In this document: piece after piece, positions 1 through 6,521 of the stretch
How the letters are laid out: every line of letters begins with the position of its first letter
How positions within the stretch are numbered: position 1 is the first letter of the stretch
Origin: Clostridia bacterium
Lineage (GTDB): Bacteria > Bacillota > Clostridia > Christensenellales > Aristaeellaceae
Reading direction: 5' to 3'
DNA: 34,723 bases
Assembly (NCBI GenBank): GCA_017443295.1
Contig: JAFSNT010000190.1
Location: forward strand, 1-34,723
Position numbers and translations under genes: made by a program
Notes under the pieces: model-generated
Database searches by the model: none
What the model saw: the letters and a program-made list of their open reading frames with translations, nothing else
What the model was told of the DNA's origin: nothing

Positions 1-933
1 GGCTTCCTCGTCGAAGCGGGCATAGAAGCCGCCGGCTTCCTCCTCTGTGAAGAGAATGCGGGAGTCCACCCGTTCCAGCGTATACCGGGTGACGGTGTCC
101 TGGCTGTTCCGGCAGATGAAGCTGTCCCCGTCCAGCTGCCAGGTAAAGCTGTCACCGGTTTCGTGCAGGTGCTTTGGCGGGCAGTGCTCCATGTCCTCGC
201 TGTCCAGCCACCGGCCTGTGCTGTCCGCGTTCAGCCGGAAGCCGAAGCCCATGAGCTCGCCGCCGCCCACAAACTGCCAGGCGCCGACGAGGGCCAGCTC
301 GGAATATACTCCTGTCAAAGCACTTGCCTGTTCAAAAACAGGGAACCTGGCAACGTCATAGGTTGCAAGATGAGAATACCCTGAAAGTTGTGGCGCGGGA
401 ACGTACTCGACAGACTCACGAACCGTATTTCCATTTTCATCATCTATAAAATGGGTAAGCACGATTTCACCGCCATGGTTTTCGCGCCATCCGATGCACG
501 TCAGGGGATACAGTGCGCCTGCGGCTTCATTTCCTGCGATCTGCGCTTCCACCTGACCCCATACGCCGGCTTCCCGCCAGCTGCTGAAAACCATGGCGGT
601 CTTGCCGTCAAAATTTCTGTACTCCCAATAGATCGCTGTGTCGGTGTCCAAATATAGCTCCGGCCAGTCCCACTCCTGAATCAACGCGGCGGGATTGTCA
701 ATCACGATCTGCCACGACCCGTCATGCCGCTCCAGAACGACCAGCCTTTTGACGCCGTCCGTCTCAGCGAAGCAGGCAGCTGTGTCGCCCCACTGCGTGA
801 GCTGCACCGGCTCGGTGATGCCAGCCTGGCGGAGTGTGTCTGTGATCAGTGCCTCGTCGCTGCCGGCTGCCAACGCTGAAACGCTGAACAGCATGAGGAT
901 CAGAGTCACAAGGCAAAAGATGAGTTTTTTCAT
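1..933 (-). CDS. Secreted protein of unknown function (partial, C-terminus outside window)
   Basis: The reading frame is open for all 311 codons from an ATG at 933 to the left edge, so only the N-terminal part is present. An AGAAGGA ribosome binding site lies just upstream of the ATG. The N-terminus MKKLIFCLVTLILMLFSVSA-LAA is a clear signal peptide with a likely cleavage after ALA or AA near residue 23, so the product should be exported; no lipobox cysteine is seen. The rest is rich in Trp, Asp and Glu with alternating beta-like segments, and includes stretches such as GSWQIVIDNPAALIQEWDWPE. I recognise no catalytic motif and cannot assign a family. It is the last gene before a noncoding, hairpin-rich stretch and the mobile element. 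The coding call is firm from the signal peptide, RBS and long open frame; the function is unknown. Confidence 0.8.
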   Translation of the reverse strand, partial: MKKLIFCLVTLILMLFSVSALAAGSDEALITDTLRQAGITEPVQLTQWGDTAACFAETDGVKRLVVLERHDGSWQIVIDNPAALIQEWDWPELYLDTDTAIYWEYRNFDGKTAMVFSSWREAGVWGQVEAQIAGNEAAGALYPLTCIGWRENHGGEIVLTHFIDDENGNTVRESVEYVPAPQLSGYSHLATYDVARFPVFEQASALTGVYSELALVGAWQFVGGGELMGFGFRLNADSTGRWLDSEDMEHCPPKHLHETGDSFTWQLDGDSFICRNSQDTVTRYTLERVDSRILFTEEEAGGFYARFDEEA

Positions 934-991
934 CGTAGCTGTCCTTCTTTCCACTGCCGGTCACTCCGGCATACCTTACACAATAAAGACG

Positions 992-1059
992 TAGCATAGA
1001 TGCTATTTCTTGCATACAGCTGATTTCTTTCCAGGTTTATGCTGAACAAGAAATCAGCT
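992..1059. promoter_or_regulatory. Two inverted repeats upstream of the secreted-protein gene
   Basis: Two palindromes lie in the leader or promoter region of the minus-strand gene starting at 933. The first is TAGCAT-AG-ATGCTA (992-1005). The second has perfect 12-bp arms, AGCTGATTTCTT at 1018-1029 and its complement at 1048-1059, with an 18-nt loop. Neither is followed by a T-run on the relevant strand, so they look more like operators or mRNA structures than terminators. The surrounding 934-1280 holds no gene I can support. Confidence 0.4.
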
Positions 1060-1280
1060 AAAGTATATCACAAATATGATTATATATCATCATGGCAAAG
1101 CTCTCATCACCTTTCCCGGTTTCCCAACAGCTGACTGAGCGCTGTTGACGAAACCTGGCTGCAAACGGAGTATTGATCTGCTTCGATCAACCGGACAAAG
1201 AACCCAAGAACAGATACGGGAAGCCGGGCAGGCCATAGAAAAGTGACAGTAAATCGAAGGAGGATTCTGCCGCATTTCTG

Positions 1281-1330
1281 AAAAGCAAAAAGGAATGTGC
1301 TTGCAGTTTGGCACATTCCTTTTTGCTTTT
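1281..1330. terminator. Long perfect hairpin, probable bidirectional terminator
   Basis: Perfect 20-bp arms (1281-1300 and 1311-1330) enclose a 10-nt loop. The stem has a GC-richer centre (GGAATGTGC) and ends in A-rich and T-rich flanks, so it would give a stem plus U-run on either strand. It sits between minus-strand genes, downstream of the mobile-element region. Confidence 0.65.
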
Positions 1331-1382
1331 TGGGTGGATTCCAAAGGAGGGCGACAGCCCTTCTTGGCCGGAAGAATCCAAA

Positions 1383-1455
1383 GAAACCGGTGGTTTCGTG
1401 GCAGGGAATCCAACGGGGACAGCGTCCCCTTGGCACACGACTTTGCTCGCAAAGT
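1383..1455. repeat. Cluster of short palindromes, probable dispersed intergenic repeat
   Basis: Three dyads follow one another: GAAACC-GGT-GGTTTC (1383-1397), CCAA-c-GGGGAC-agc-GTCCCC-TTGG (1410-1433) and ACTTTGC-tc-GCAAAGT (1440-1455). The stretch is noncoding; ORFs across it are low-complexity shadows. Closely spaced hairpins of this kind are typical of REP-like or MITE-derived intergenic repeats in Clostridia. That identity is inference, because only one copy is visible here. Confidence 0.45.
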
Positions 1456-1490
1456 ATAGTGTGTTATACCTGCGCCCACGGCTGACGGGG

Positions 1491-1524
1491 AAAAGGAGCG
1501 TTTTGTTGCAGGAACGCTCCTTTT
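1491..1524. terminator. Hairpin terminator, likely for the minus-strand genes to its right
   Basis: Perfect 12-bp arms AAAAGGAGCGTT (1491-1502) and AACGCTCCTTTT (1513-1524) surround a 10-nt loop, with A/T runs at both ends. It lies about 110 bp past the stop of the XRE regulator gene. If the mobile element is removed, it would instead serve the cyclase gene that now ends at 8328. Confidence 0.6.
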
Positions 1525-1633
1525 GCACGGCAGGAAAACGGGCAGCTTTTTGCGAGTGGGAACGAGCAGAAACATGACCGGTTTCAGGAGTGGGGCAGGG
1601 ATATAAACCCCGGTAACCTTCTTCTCCTTCTTT

Positions 1634-2479
1634 TCAGCGTTTTCTCTTTCCGTTGCCATGTCCATGCGGAATGACTTTGCCCCGCATATTGGCTACACTC
1701 GCTTTCCTTTTTGCTTTGGATATCAGACTTATAAAAGCATGCAATTCTTCTTCCGTGATTTCTTCACGGGGAATTGCCATTTGCTTGATCAGCATATCGG
1801 CAATTACTTCTTCGACAGGGGCGCTCATCGTTTTAACGAGCAGATCCTTGACATCGTTTCCCGTCGGAACCGAGCCGTCATCTGCGGTTGTTGTGTCCTT
1901 GCGATGCGCTTCCCGAATATCCCGCAGGATCGCGTCAATATCGTCATGCACGATCCGCGAAAAATAATCCAATTCTCCAATCTGCACCACGTCCAAGGTT
2001 CTTGTATAAACATCCTCCATCTCCGGATGGTATTTCTGAATGATCTGCTGTCGCGTTGCCTCCATAACGGAATTCATATTTTGAATCCGCATATCGGCGA
2101 TACGGTCAACGAATATTTCCATATCATACATGAGCATTTTAAATCTTTCATGCGTCGCAAATTCGTTCAGCAGCCGATGATTGATTTTATCGCTTCGCAG
2201 CAGTTCCAGCATGTCATCGCTTAAGTGAAGTTCCGCCACTTTGACGTCGGGATGATTCCTGGCTTCTGTCAGCCCAAGCAGATAGTCCGTCGATACCCCG
2301 TAATATTTCGCCAGTGTTACCAGGGCAAAAGGGCTGATATCCTTGAATTCATTGGATTCATAATTGCTGAGTGACGAAAGTGAAATTCCTGTCTCTTCGG
2401 CCACTTCTTTGAGCTTCTTTTTCTTTTCGCTCACCCGTAAATCTTTCAGTTTTTCCTGGATCGTCAATTGCGTTTTCAT
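1634..2479 (-). CDS. XRE-family transcriptional regulator of the mobile element
   Basis: This 281-aa protein starts at the ATG at 2479, chosen because GGAGGT lies just upstream; the frame stays open further upstream, but that part runs into the divergent promoter. Residues 6-67 form a helix-turn-helix of the Cro/CI type, with LKEVAEETGISLSSLSNYE as the DNA-binding helices and a closing GVSTDYLLGL segment. The remaining 210 residues are helical and charged, with no family I recognise; they probably mediate oligomerisation or sensing. The gene is divergent from the primase-helicase genes, and a 24-bp-arm palindrome lies between them, overlapping this gene's -35 box. This suggests autoregulation and control of the replication module. 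The regulator call is firm; its target is inferred. Confidence 0.85.
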   Translation of the reverse strand: MKTQLTIQEKLKDLRVSEKKKKLKEVAEETGISLSSLSNYESNEFKDISPFALVTLAKYYGVSTDYLLGLTEARNHPDVKVAELHLSDDMLELLRSDKINHRLLNEFATHERFKMLMYDMEIFVDRIADMRIQNMNSVMEATRQQIIQKYHPEMEDVYTRTLDVVQIGELDYFSRIVHDDIDAILRDIREAHRKDTTTADDGSVPTGNDVKDLLVKTMSAPVEEVIADMLIKQMAIPREEITEEELHAFISLISKAKRKASVANMRGKVIPHGHGNGKRKR

Positions 2480-2504
2480 CGCGAATACCTCCGTGTTCGT
2501 TCGT

Positions 2505-2533
2505 ATCATATCATAAAAACAGTGTATTTCCAA
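2505..2533 (-). promoter_or_regulatory. Promoter of the XRE regulator gene
   Basis: On the minus strand, TTGGAA (2528-2533) is followed after 17 bp by TATGAT (2505-2510), which fits a sigma-A promoter. The -35 box lies inside the left arm of the adjacent dyad, so a protein bound there would block transcription. Confidence 0.55.
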
Positions 2534-2585
2534 GAGGTCGGAATTATCCCCTATTTTCGGTATAATTCCGACCTTTTGGAAATAC
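2524..2585. promoter_or_regulatory. 24-bp-arm dyad between regulator and replication genes (operator or origin)
   Basis: The left arm at 2524-2547 (GTATTTCC...GGAATTAT) and the right arm at 2562-2585 are inverted copies matching at 23 of 24 positions around a 14-bp centre. The centre and right arm contain TATAAT (2561-2566) on the plus strand, a possible -10 box for the primase-helicase operon. The position between a divergent XRE gene and replication genes suggests an operator. A replication origin bound by the element's own proteins is the alternative. Confidence 0.6.
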
Positions 2586-2668
2586 GGAGAGACTCGTTGC
2601 CCGGGTATATACTTGTTCCCGTCAGATGCATCATGACAGACACTTGATCGAAATAAACGGAGGTATTT

Positions 2669-3292
2669 ATGAACAACATTTTTGTAAACGTAAAGGCGGC
2701 TGTTACCACCCTGCAGGCAGCGGAATTCTATGGTTTTGATGTGGATCGGCACGGCATGATGTGCTGCCCCTTCCACGACGACAAGCATCCCTCCATGAAG
2801 GTGGGAGATCGGTATTACTGCTTCGGCTGCCAGGAACACGGCGATGTGATTGATTTCGTTGCCAAGCTGTTCGGTCTTTCCCCCTACGAAGCCGCAAAGA
2901 AGCTGGCACGGGACTTCGGCATCGATCCCGGCAATACGTCCGTGATGGCTGTCCATGAGGGCTATCACGTTTGGCAGCAGCAGAAAGCTGAGGGACACTG
3001 CGCGGCGGTCCTCATCAATTATGAACTGCTGCTACGGCGCTGGTTCCTCCGGTATGCCCCTGCCACGCCAAAGGAACCTTTGCAGAAACGCTTTATCCTG
3101 GCCTGCATGAAGCTGCCCACCGTTTCGGACTGCGTGGACATGCTGTATTCCCCCGACGAAAAGCTGCGGAAGAGCACTTTTGAAAGCTTGATGCGGGACG
3201 GAACCATCGACAAGGTGGAAGCGTTTCTGTACACGCACCGGGAGGAGGTCGAAGATGCCCAAAGCAATGCCCTCAACGGACTTGCCGCCTAA
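2669..3292 (+). CDS. CHC2 zinc-finger primase-like protein
   Basis: This 207-aa protein has an ideal GGAGG ribosome binding site. It carries the DnaG-type zinc-binding fold: C33-P-F-H36, with HDDKHPSM after it, and C51-F-G-C54, followed by GDVIDFVAKLFGLSPYEAAKKLARDFGI. In DnaG this domain recognises single-stranded template during primer synthesis. The TOPRIM catalytic domain is absent, and residues after about 95 are helical with no motif I recognise. It therefore probably acts as the DNA-recognition part of a split replication-initiation module with the helicase encoded next, whose gene overlaps its 3' end by 38 bp. Such proteins are common in mobilizable and conjugative elements of Bacillota. 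The role in element replication is inferred. Confidence 0.85.
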   Translation: MNNIFVNVKAAVTTLQAAEFYGFDVDRHGMMCCPFHDDKHPSMKVGDRYYCFGCQEHGDVIDFVAKLFGLSPYEAAKKLARDFGIDPGNTSVMAVHEGYHVWQQQKAEGHCAAVLINYELLLRRWFLRYAPATPKEPLQKRFILACMKLPTVSDCVDMLYSPDEKLRKSTFESLMRDGTIDKVEAFLYTHREEVEDAQSNALNGLAA

Positions 3293-4640
3293 CCAATGGC
3301 CGGTCTGGTTCAACGGCAAATCCATCAACGAGGCCATCTTCTGCCAGCAGTTCCTGGTTTCCCATCCTCTGGTATACACAGACGGCGCTTTCTTCACCGT
3401 GGAAGGCCGCATGACGGACGAATCGGTTCTCCAAAGCCAGATTTACGATATGCTGCAATGCTGCGCCTCCACCAGCGTAACGAAAAAGATCGGGAATATC
3501 ATCGACCTGCTGAAAATCACCGCTCGTGTGGACGAGCTTGTCCCCCAGGACGACCGCATCCACGTTGCCAACGGCACCCTGATGCTGGACGGGGATTTCC
3601 TCCCATATAAGGATCAGATTGTCCGCAGCCGTTTCCCCATCAACTACAATCCCCAAGCGGGGCCGCCTGAACGGTGGCTCCGCTTCCTGGGGGAAGTGCT
3701 CTACCCGGAGGACATTCCCACCTTGCAGGAGTTCATCGGGTACTGCCTGATCCCCAGCAATAAAGGCCAGCGGATGATGATCATCAAGGGTAACGGTGGC
3801 GAAGGAAAAAGCCAGATTGGAACGGTGGTATCCCGGCTGTTCGGCATCAACGCCAAGGACGGCAGTGTGGGCAAGGTATCCGAAAACCGTTTTGCCCGCG
3901 CCGACCTGGAGCATATTCATCTCATGATCGACGATGATATGCGGATGGAAGCGCTGAAGCAGACCAACTATGTGAAATCCCTGGTGACAGCCCAAGGCAA
4001 GATGGACTTGGAAAAGAAAAACAAACAGAGCTATCAGGGCTGGATGTACGCCCGGCTGCTGGCCTTTTCCAACGGTGACCTGCAAGCGCTGTATGACCGC
4101 AGCGACGGTTTTTACCGGCGGCAGTTGATCCTGACCACCAGGGAAAAACCTGCCGACAGGCGTGACGATCCTGACATAGCGCAGAAGATGTGCAGTGAAT
4201 TGGAAGGGATCTTCCTGTGGGCCTTTGAAGGGCTCAAGCGTCTGGCTGCCAACCAGTTCCGCTTTACCGAAAGCACCAGGGCCAAAGGAAACCGGGAAAT
4301 CGTGCGCCAGGATGCCAATAATCTGATCCAGTTCATGGAATCCGAAGGCTATATCAAGCTGTGGTACGGCCAATCCATCAGTTCACAAGAGCTATATCGG
4401 ATATACAGCATCTGGTGTGAAGAGAACGCCCTTCCCGCTTTGAAACCCCGGAGCGTCAGTGATTTCCTGGTGGCAAACCAGAAAAGGTACGAAATTGAGT
4501 ACACAAACAACGCGGTCAATTCTGCCGGGCGAAGGGTGCGGGGATTCAAAGGAATCAAAGCCATGATCAAGCTTCCCATGGAAACCAAGGATGGCTGGCA
4601 AAAAGCATGGCCGGATGATAACCCATTTGAAAAATCATAG
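3255..4640 (+). CDS. P4/D5-family phage-plasmid primase-helicase (helicase part)
   Basis: This is a 461-aa SF3-type helicase of the phage/plasmid primase P4 family. The Walker A motif G179-NGGEGKS-186 lies in a beta-alpha context, and an acidic Walker B-like segment, HLMIDDDMRME, follows at about residue 226. A sensor-like LLAFSNGDLQ segment and FYRRQLILTTR come next, as in D5 helicases. The C-terminus from about 370 resembles the winged-helix tail that follows these helicases. No archaeo-eukaryotic primase domain precedes it, so priming probably depends on the CHC2 protein or on the host. The ATG at 3255 is preceded by GGAGGAGG and overlaps the CHC2 gene by 38 bp, indicating translational coupling. 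It probably unwinds element DNA during replication after excision or transfer. Confidence 0.88.
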   Translation: MPKAMPSTDLPPNQWPVWFNGKSINEAIFCQQFLVSHPLVYTDGAFFTVEGRMTDESVLQSQIYDMLQCCASTSVTKKIGNIIDLLKITARVDELVPQDDRIHVANGTLMLDGDFLPYKDQIVRSRFPINYNPQAGPPERWLRFLGEVLYPEDIPTLQEFIGYCLIPSNKGQRMMIIKGNGGEGKSQIGTVVSRLFGINAKDGSVGKVSENRFARADLEHIHLMIDDDMRMEALKQTNYVKSLVTAQGKMDLEKKNKQSYQGWMYARLLAFSNGDLQALYDRSDGFYRRQLILTTREKPADRRDDPDIAQKMCSELEGIFLWAFEGLKRLAANQFRFTESTRAKGNREIVRQDANNLIQFMESEGYIKLWYGQSISSQELYRIYSIWCEENALPALKPRSVSDFLVANQKRYEIEYTNNAVNSAGRRVRGFKGIKAMIKLPMETKDGWQKAWPDDNPFEKS

Positions 4641-4660
4641 TGAAGAATAAACGAGTTTCA

Positions 4661-4728
4661 CTGCGTACGTGCGTACGAGCGTACAAAGAAAAGGACTTTG
4701 TGCCGTACGGATGTACGCACGTACGCAG
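4661..4728. other. GTACG-rich dyad upstream of the relaxase gene, candidate oriT
   Basis: Perfect 16-bp inverted arms (CTGCGTACGTGCGTAC at 4661-4676; complement at 4713-4728) are extended inward by a further GTAC on each side and by an inner ACAAAG/CTTTGT pair. GTAC(G) units recur at least six times within 68 bp. The dyad lies 47 bp before the MobV relaxase start and 20 bp past the helicase stop. MobV origins of transfer, such as that of pMV158, are inverted repeats close to the relaxase gene, so an oriT is the leading reading. A relaxase-bound operator is the alternative. Confidence 0.55.
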
Positions 4729-4775
4729 GATTTTGAACAAATTCCCATACATACATTTTGAAAGGAGCCTATAAA

Positions 4776-5750
4776 TTGAGTACCCCATTGTATGCGATCA
4801 TGCGATTCGCAAAATATAAAGGGCCGGAGATCAGGCGGATCGAAGCCCATAATGAACGCACCAAAGAAAAATACGCCAGCAATCCCGACGTGGATATCAG
4901 CAGAAGCCACCTGAACTACCACCTGATTCAGGCCCGGAATCATTACCGGGCGGAGGCGGAACGGCAAATCTCTGAGGCCGGGTGCCGCACCCGCTCTGAC
5001 AGCGTGCGGCTGGTAGAGACACTGATCACCGGAAGCCCAGCGTTCTTTAAGAAGAAATCAGGAAAGCAAATCCGGGAGTTCTTTGAACATGCACTGGATT
5101 TCCTGAAGCAGCACCAGGATCCCGAAACCTTCGTTTCCGCTGTGGTGCATATGGATGAAAAGACGCCCCATATGCACATAACCTTCGTACCGCTGACCCA
5201 GGATCATCGGTTGTCGGCTAAGGAGATTATCGGCAACAGGAAGAGGCTGACCCAGTGGCAGGATGATTTCTGGAAGCACATGGTCGGCAAGTATCCGGAA
5301 TTGGAACGCGGCGAGAGCGCCAGCGAGACCGGCAGGGAGCATATCCCGCCCCGCATCTTCAAGGCCATGACCCGGCTGACCAAGCAGCGCCACGCAATCG
5401 AAGCGACGCTGGAAAGCATCAATCCCTTCAACGGCAAAGCAAAAGCCCAGGAAATCAGCAAAATGTTAGATGTGTATATCCCGGGCGTGGAACAGATGCA
5501 GACCGAGTTGAAGAAATATGACGCCGCTTTTGCCCAGGAAGAAGCATTGAAACAGGAGAATCAGGCCCTGAAAGCTAAGGTGGATGAGAAGAAGCGCAAA
5601 GGGCTGGAAGAACAGCTCCGTGAAGCCAGACTTGAGCACGATTATCGGGAGGCTGTGGATTTGCTTCGGCGGATTCCACCGGAGATCCTGGATGAATATC
5701 GTCATCCTGATCGACGAAACAGGGAGGTGCGGCACTCCCTTGAACGCTAA
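4776..5750 (+). CDS. MobV-family relaxase
   Basis: This 324-aa relaxase would nick oriT and lead single-stranded transfer through a helper conjugation system. The N-terminus has the MobV signature: H25-N-E-R28, at the place of catalytic His22 in MobM of pMV158, then SNPDVDISRSHLNYHL. The metal-binding motif H125-M-DE-KTP-H132-M-H134 follows. Residues from about 240 are a charged coiled coil (ELKKYDAAFAQEEALKQEN). I chose the TTG at 4776 because AAAGGAG sits 8 nt upstream and the N-terminus then matches the family; another TTG at 4758 lies before the RBS. At 324 aa it is shorter than MobM, which has a longer C-terminal coiled coil. A possible small gene overlaps its 3' end. The family call is very secure. 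Confidence 0.92.
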   Translation: MSTPLYAIMRFAKYKGPEIRRIEAHNERTKEKYASNPDVDISRSHLNYHLIQARNHYRAEAERQISEAGCRTRSDSVRLVETLITGSPAFFKKKSGKQIREFFEHALDFLKQHQDPETFVSAVVHMDEKTPHMHITFVPLTQDHRLSAKEIIGNRKRLTQWQDDFWKHMVGKYPELERGESASETGREHIPPRIFKAMTRLTKQRHAIEATLESINPFNGKAKAQEISKMLDVYIPGVEQMQTELKKYDAAFAQEEALKQENQALKAKVDEKKRKGLEEQLREARLEHDYREAVDLLRRIPPEILDEYRHPDRRNREVRHSLER

Positions 5751-5970
5751 TCCCACTGTCGGTGATGAGTACAGCGGTTTGGCAACGCTCCTGGCTAATC
5801 TGATTGCCAAGTATGCCGATGTACTGGAGTTGGAGGATGATACGGAGGAAAACCAACAGCCAGGCATCACAAAAACTACGGTAAAAGATCAATCTATTCT
5901 CACCACGACGCAGAGAAGCCTCTCGCAGGCTTCCCTGCATTTTTCTCTTGCGCAATCGCAAGCAGCATGA
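5692..5970 (+). CDS. Small protein of unknown function overlapping the relaxase 3' end
   Basis: This frame encodes 92 residues from an ATG at 5692, which has GGAG 7 nt upstream, or 76 residues from a TTG at 5740, which has AGGGAGG 12 nt upstream. Either start lies inside the relaxase gene, so translation would be coupled. The central part, DEYSGLATLLANLIAKYADVLELEDD, is a plausible amphipathic acidic helix. The C-terminus is Ser/Thr/Gln-rich and looks less conserved. I recognise no family. The long overlap in a different frame, absence of motifs and doubtful start make this a tentative gene. Confidence 0.45.
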   Translation: MNIVILIDETGRCGTPLNANPTVGDEYSGLATLLANLIAKYADVLELEDDTEENQQPGITKTTVKDQSILTTTQRSLSQASLHFSLAQSQAA

Positions 5971-5976
5971 TATAAT
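5948..5976 (+). promoter_or_regulatory. Promoter upstream of tnpV, with overlapping dyad
   Basis: TTGCGC (5948-5953) and a perfect TATAAT (5971-5976) are separated by 17 bp. A small palindrome, CTTGCG-CAAT-CGCAAG (5947-5962), covers the -35 box and could be an operator. The promoter would drive tnpV and possibly the recombinase. Confidence 0.6.
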
Positions 5977-6053
5977 AAACATGAAAATAGTGTCCAAAAT
6001 TTTAGTGAACATGATTTTATACACACCGGTCACGCAGAAAGGAGAGGGAGAAA

Positions 6054-6443
6054 ATGATGCAGAATCGTTTGCCACAGAGGATACATGATAATCGCAATGG
6101 CCTGGATTATGTTCTTCAAGGGGATTATTACTTTCCGATCATTGATTACCCCTTGGATGCTCGGCCTATCGGGAAATGGGGCCGGATGCACAAAAGGTAT
6201 CTGGAGGAAAACCGCCCTATTCTTTACAATCAGCTTCTGCTTAAAGGATCGATCAACACATATCTGGCTGACCTGAATGAGCAAGCGCAGCAGCGATTGG
6301 AACTGATCATCCATCAGATGAAAAAGAACGAGGGTGTGAACGAACAACTCAAAATTCAGGATCAGATGCAATGGGTCAGGCACATGAGCAGCATCCGGCA
6401 GCGGGCGGAAGAGATCATTACAGATGAGCTGATTTACACCTGA
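6054..6443 (+). CDS. tnpV: TnpV family transposon accessory protein
   Basis: This 129-aa protein matches the TnpV family of Tn4451-type elements, recognised from the ARPIGKWGRMHKRYLEENRPILYNQLLLKG block at about residues 40-70. The following helical part, DLNEQAQQRLELIIHQMKKNEGVNEQLK...QMQWVRHMSSIRQRAEEII, is also characteristic. Its molecular role is not established; in Tn4451 it is carried beside the recombinase but is not known to be needed for excision. The start is the first ATG of an ATGATG pair, preceded by GGAGAGGGAG. It has its own likely promoter at 5948-5976. A long stem-loop separates it from the recombinase gene. Confidence 0.88.
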   Translation: MMQNRLPQRIHDNRNGLDYVLQGDYYFPIIDYPLDARPIGKWGRMHKRYLEENRPILYNQLLLKGSINTYLADLNEQAQQRLELIIHQMKKNEGVNEQLKIQDQMQWVRHMSSIRQRAEEIITDELIYT

Positions 6444-6456
6444 TAATCAGTAGACG

Positions 6457-6494
6457 ATATAGGGCATTGGATAGAGAGAATCCATGCCCTATAT
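6457..6494 (+). promoter_or_regulatory. Long stem-loop in the leader of the recombinase gene
   Basis: The arms ATATAGGGCATTGGAT (6457-6472) and ATCCATGCCCTATAT (6480-6494) pair over 15 bp with a single bulged base and a 7-nt loop. The structure ends 27 bp before the recombinase start, close to its RBS (GGAGGA). With no T-run after it, it looks like an operator or an mRNA structure limiting recombinase expression rather than a simple terminator. Confidence 0.5.
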
Positions 6495-6521
6495 TGGAAT
6501 CAGAATTTGGAGGATTCCTGA

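Noticed and set aside
1090-1665. 191-aa minus-strand ORF across the hairpin region
   Set aside because: It runs through several perfect palindromes, is rich in Arg, Pro and Ser without domain pattern, has no RBS, and overlaps the end of the XRE gene.
2480-2998. Longer start for the XRE regulator gene, giving 454 aa
   Set aside because: The extra N-terminus is antisense to the CHC2 gene and crosses the dyad and promoter. The ATG at 2479 has GGAGGT directly upstream.
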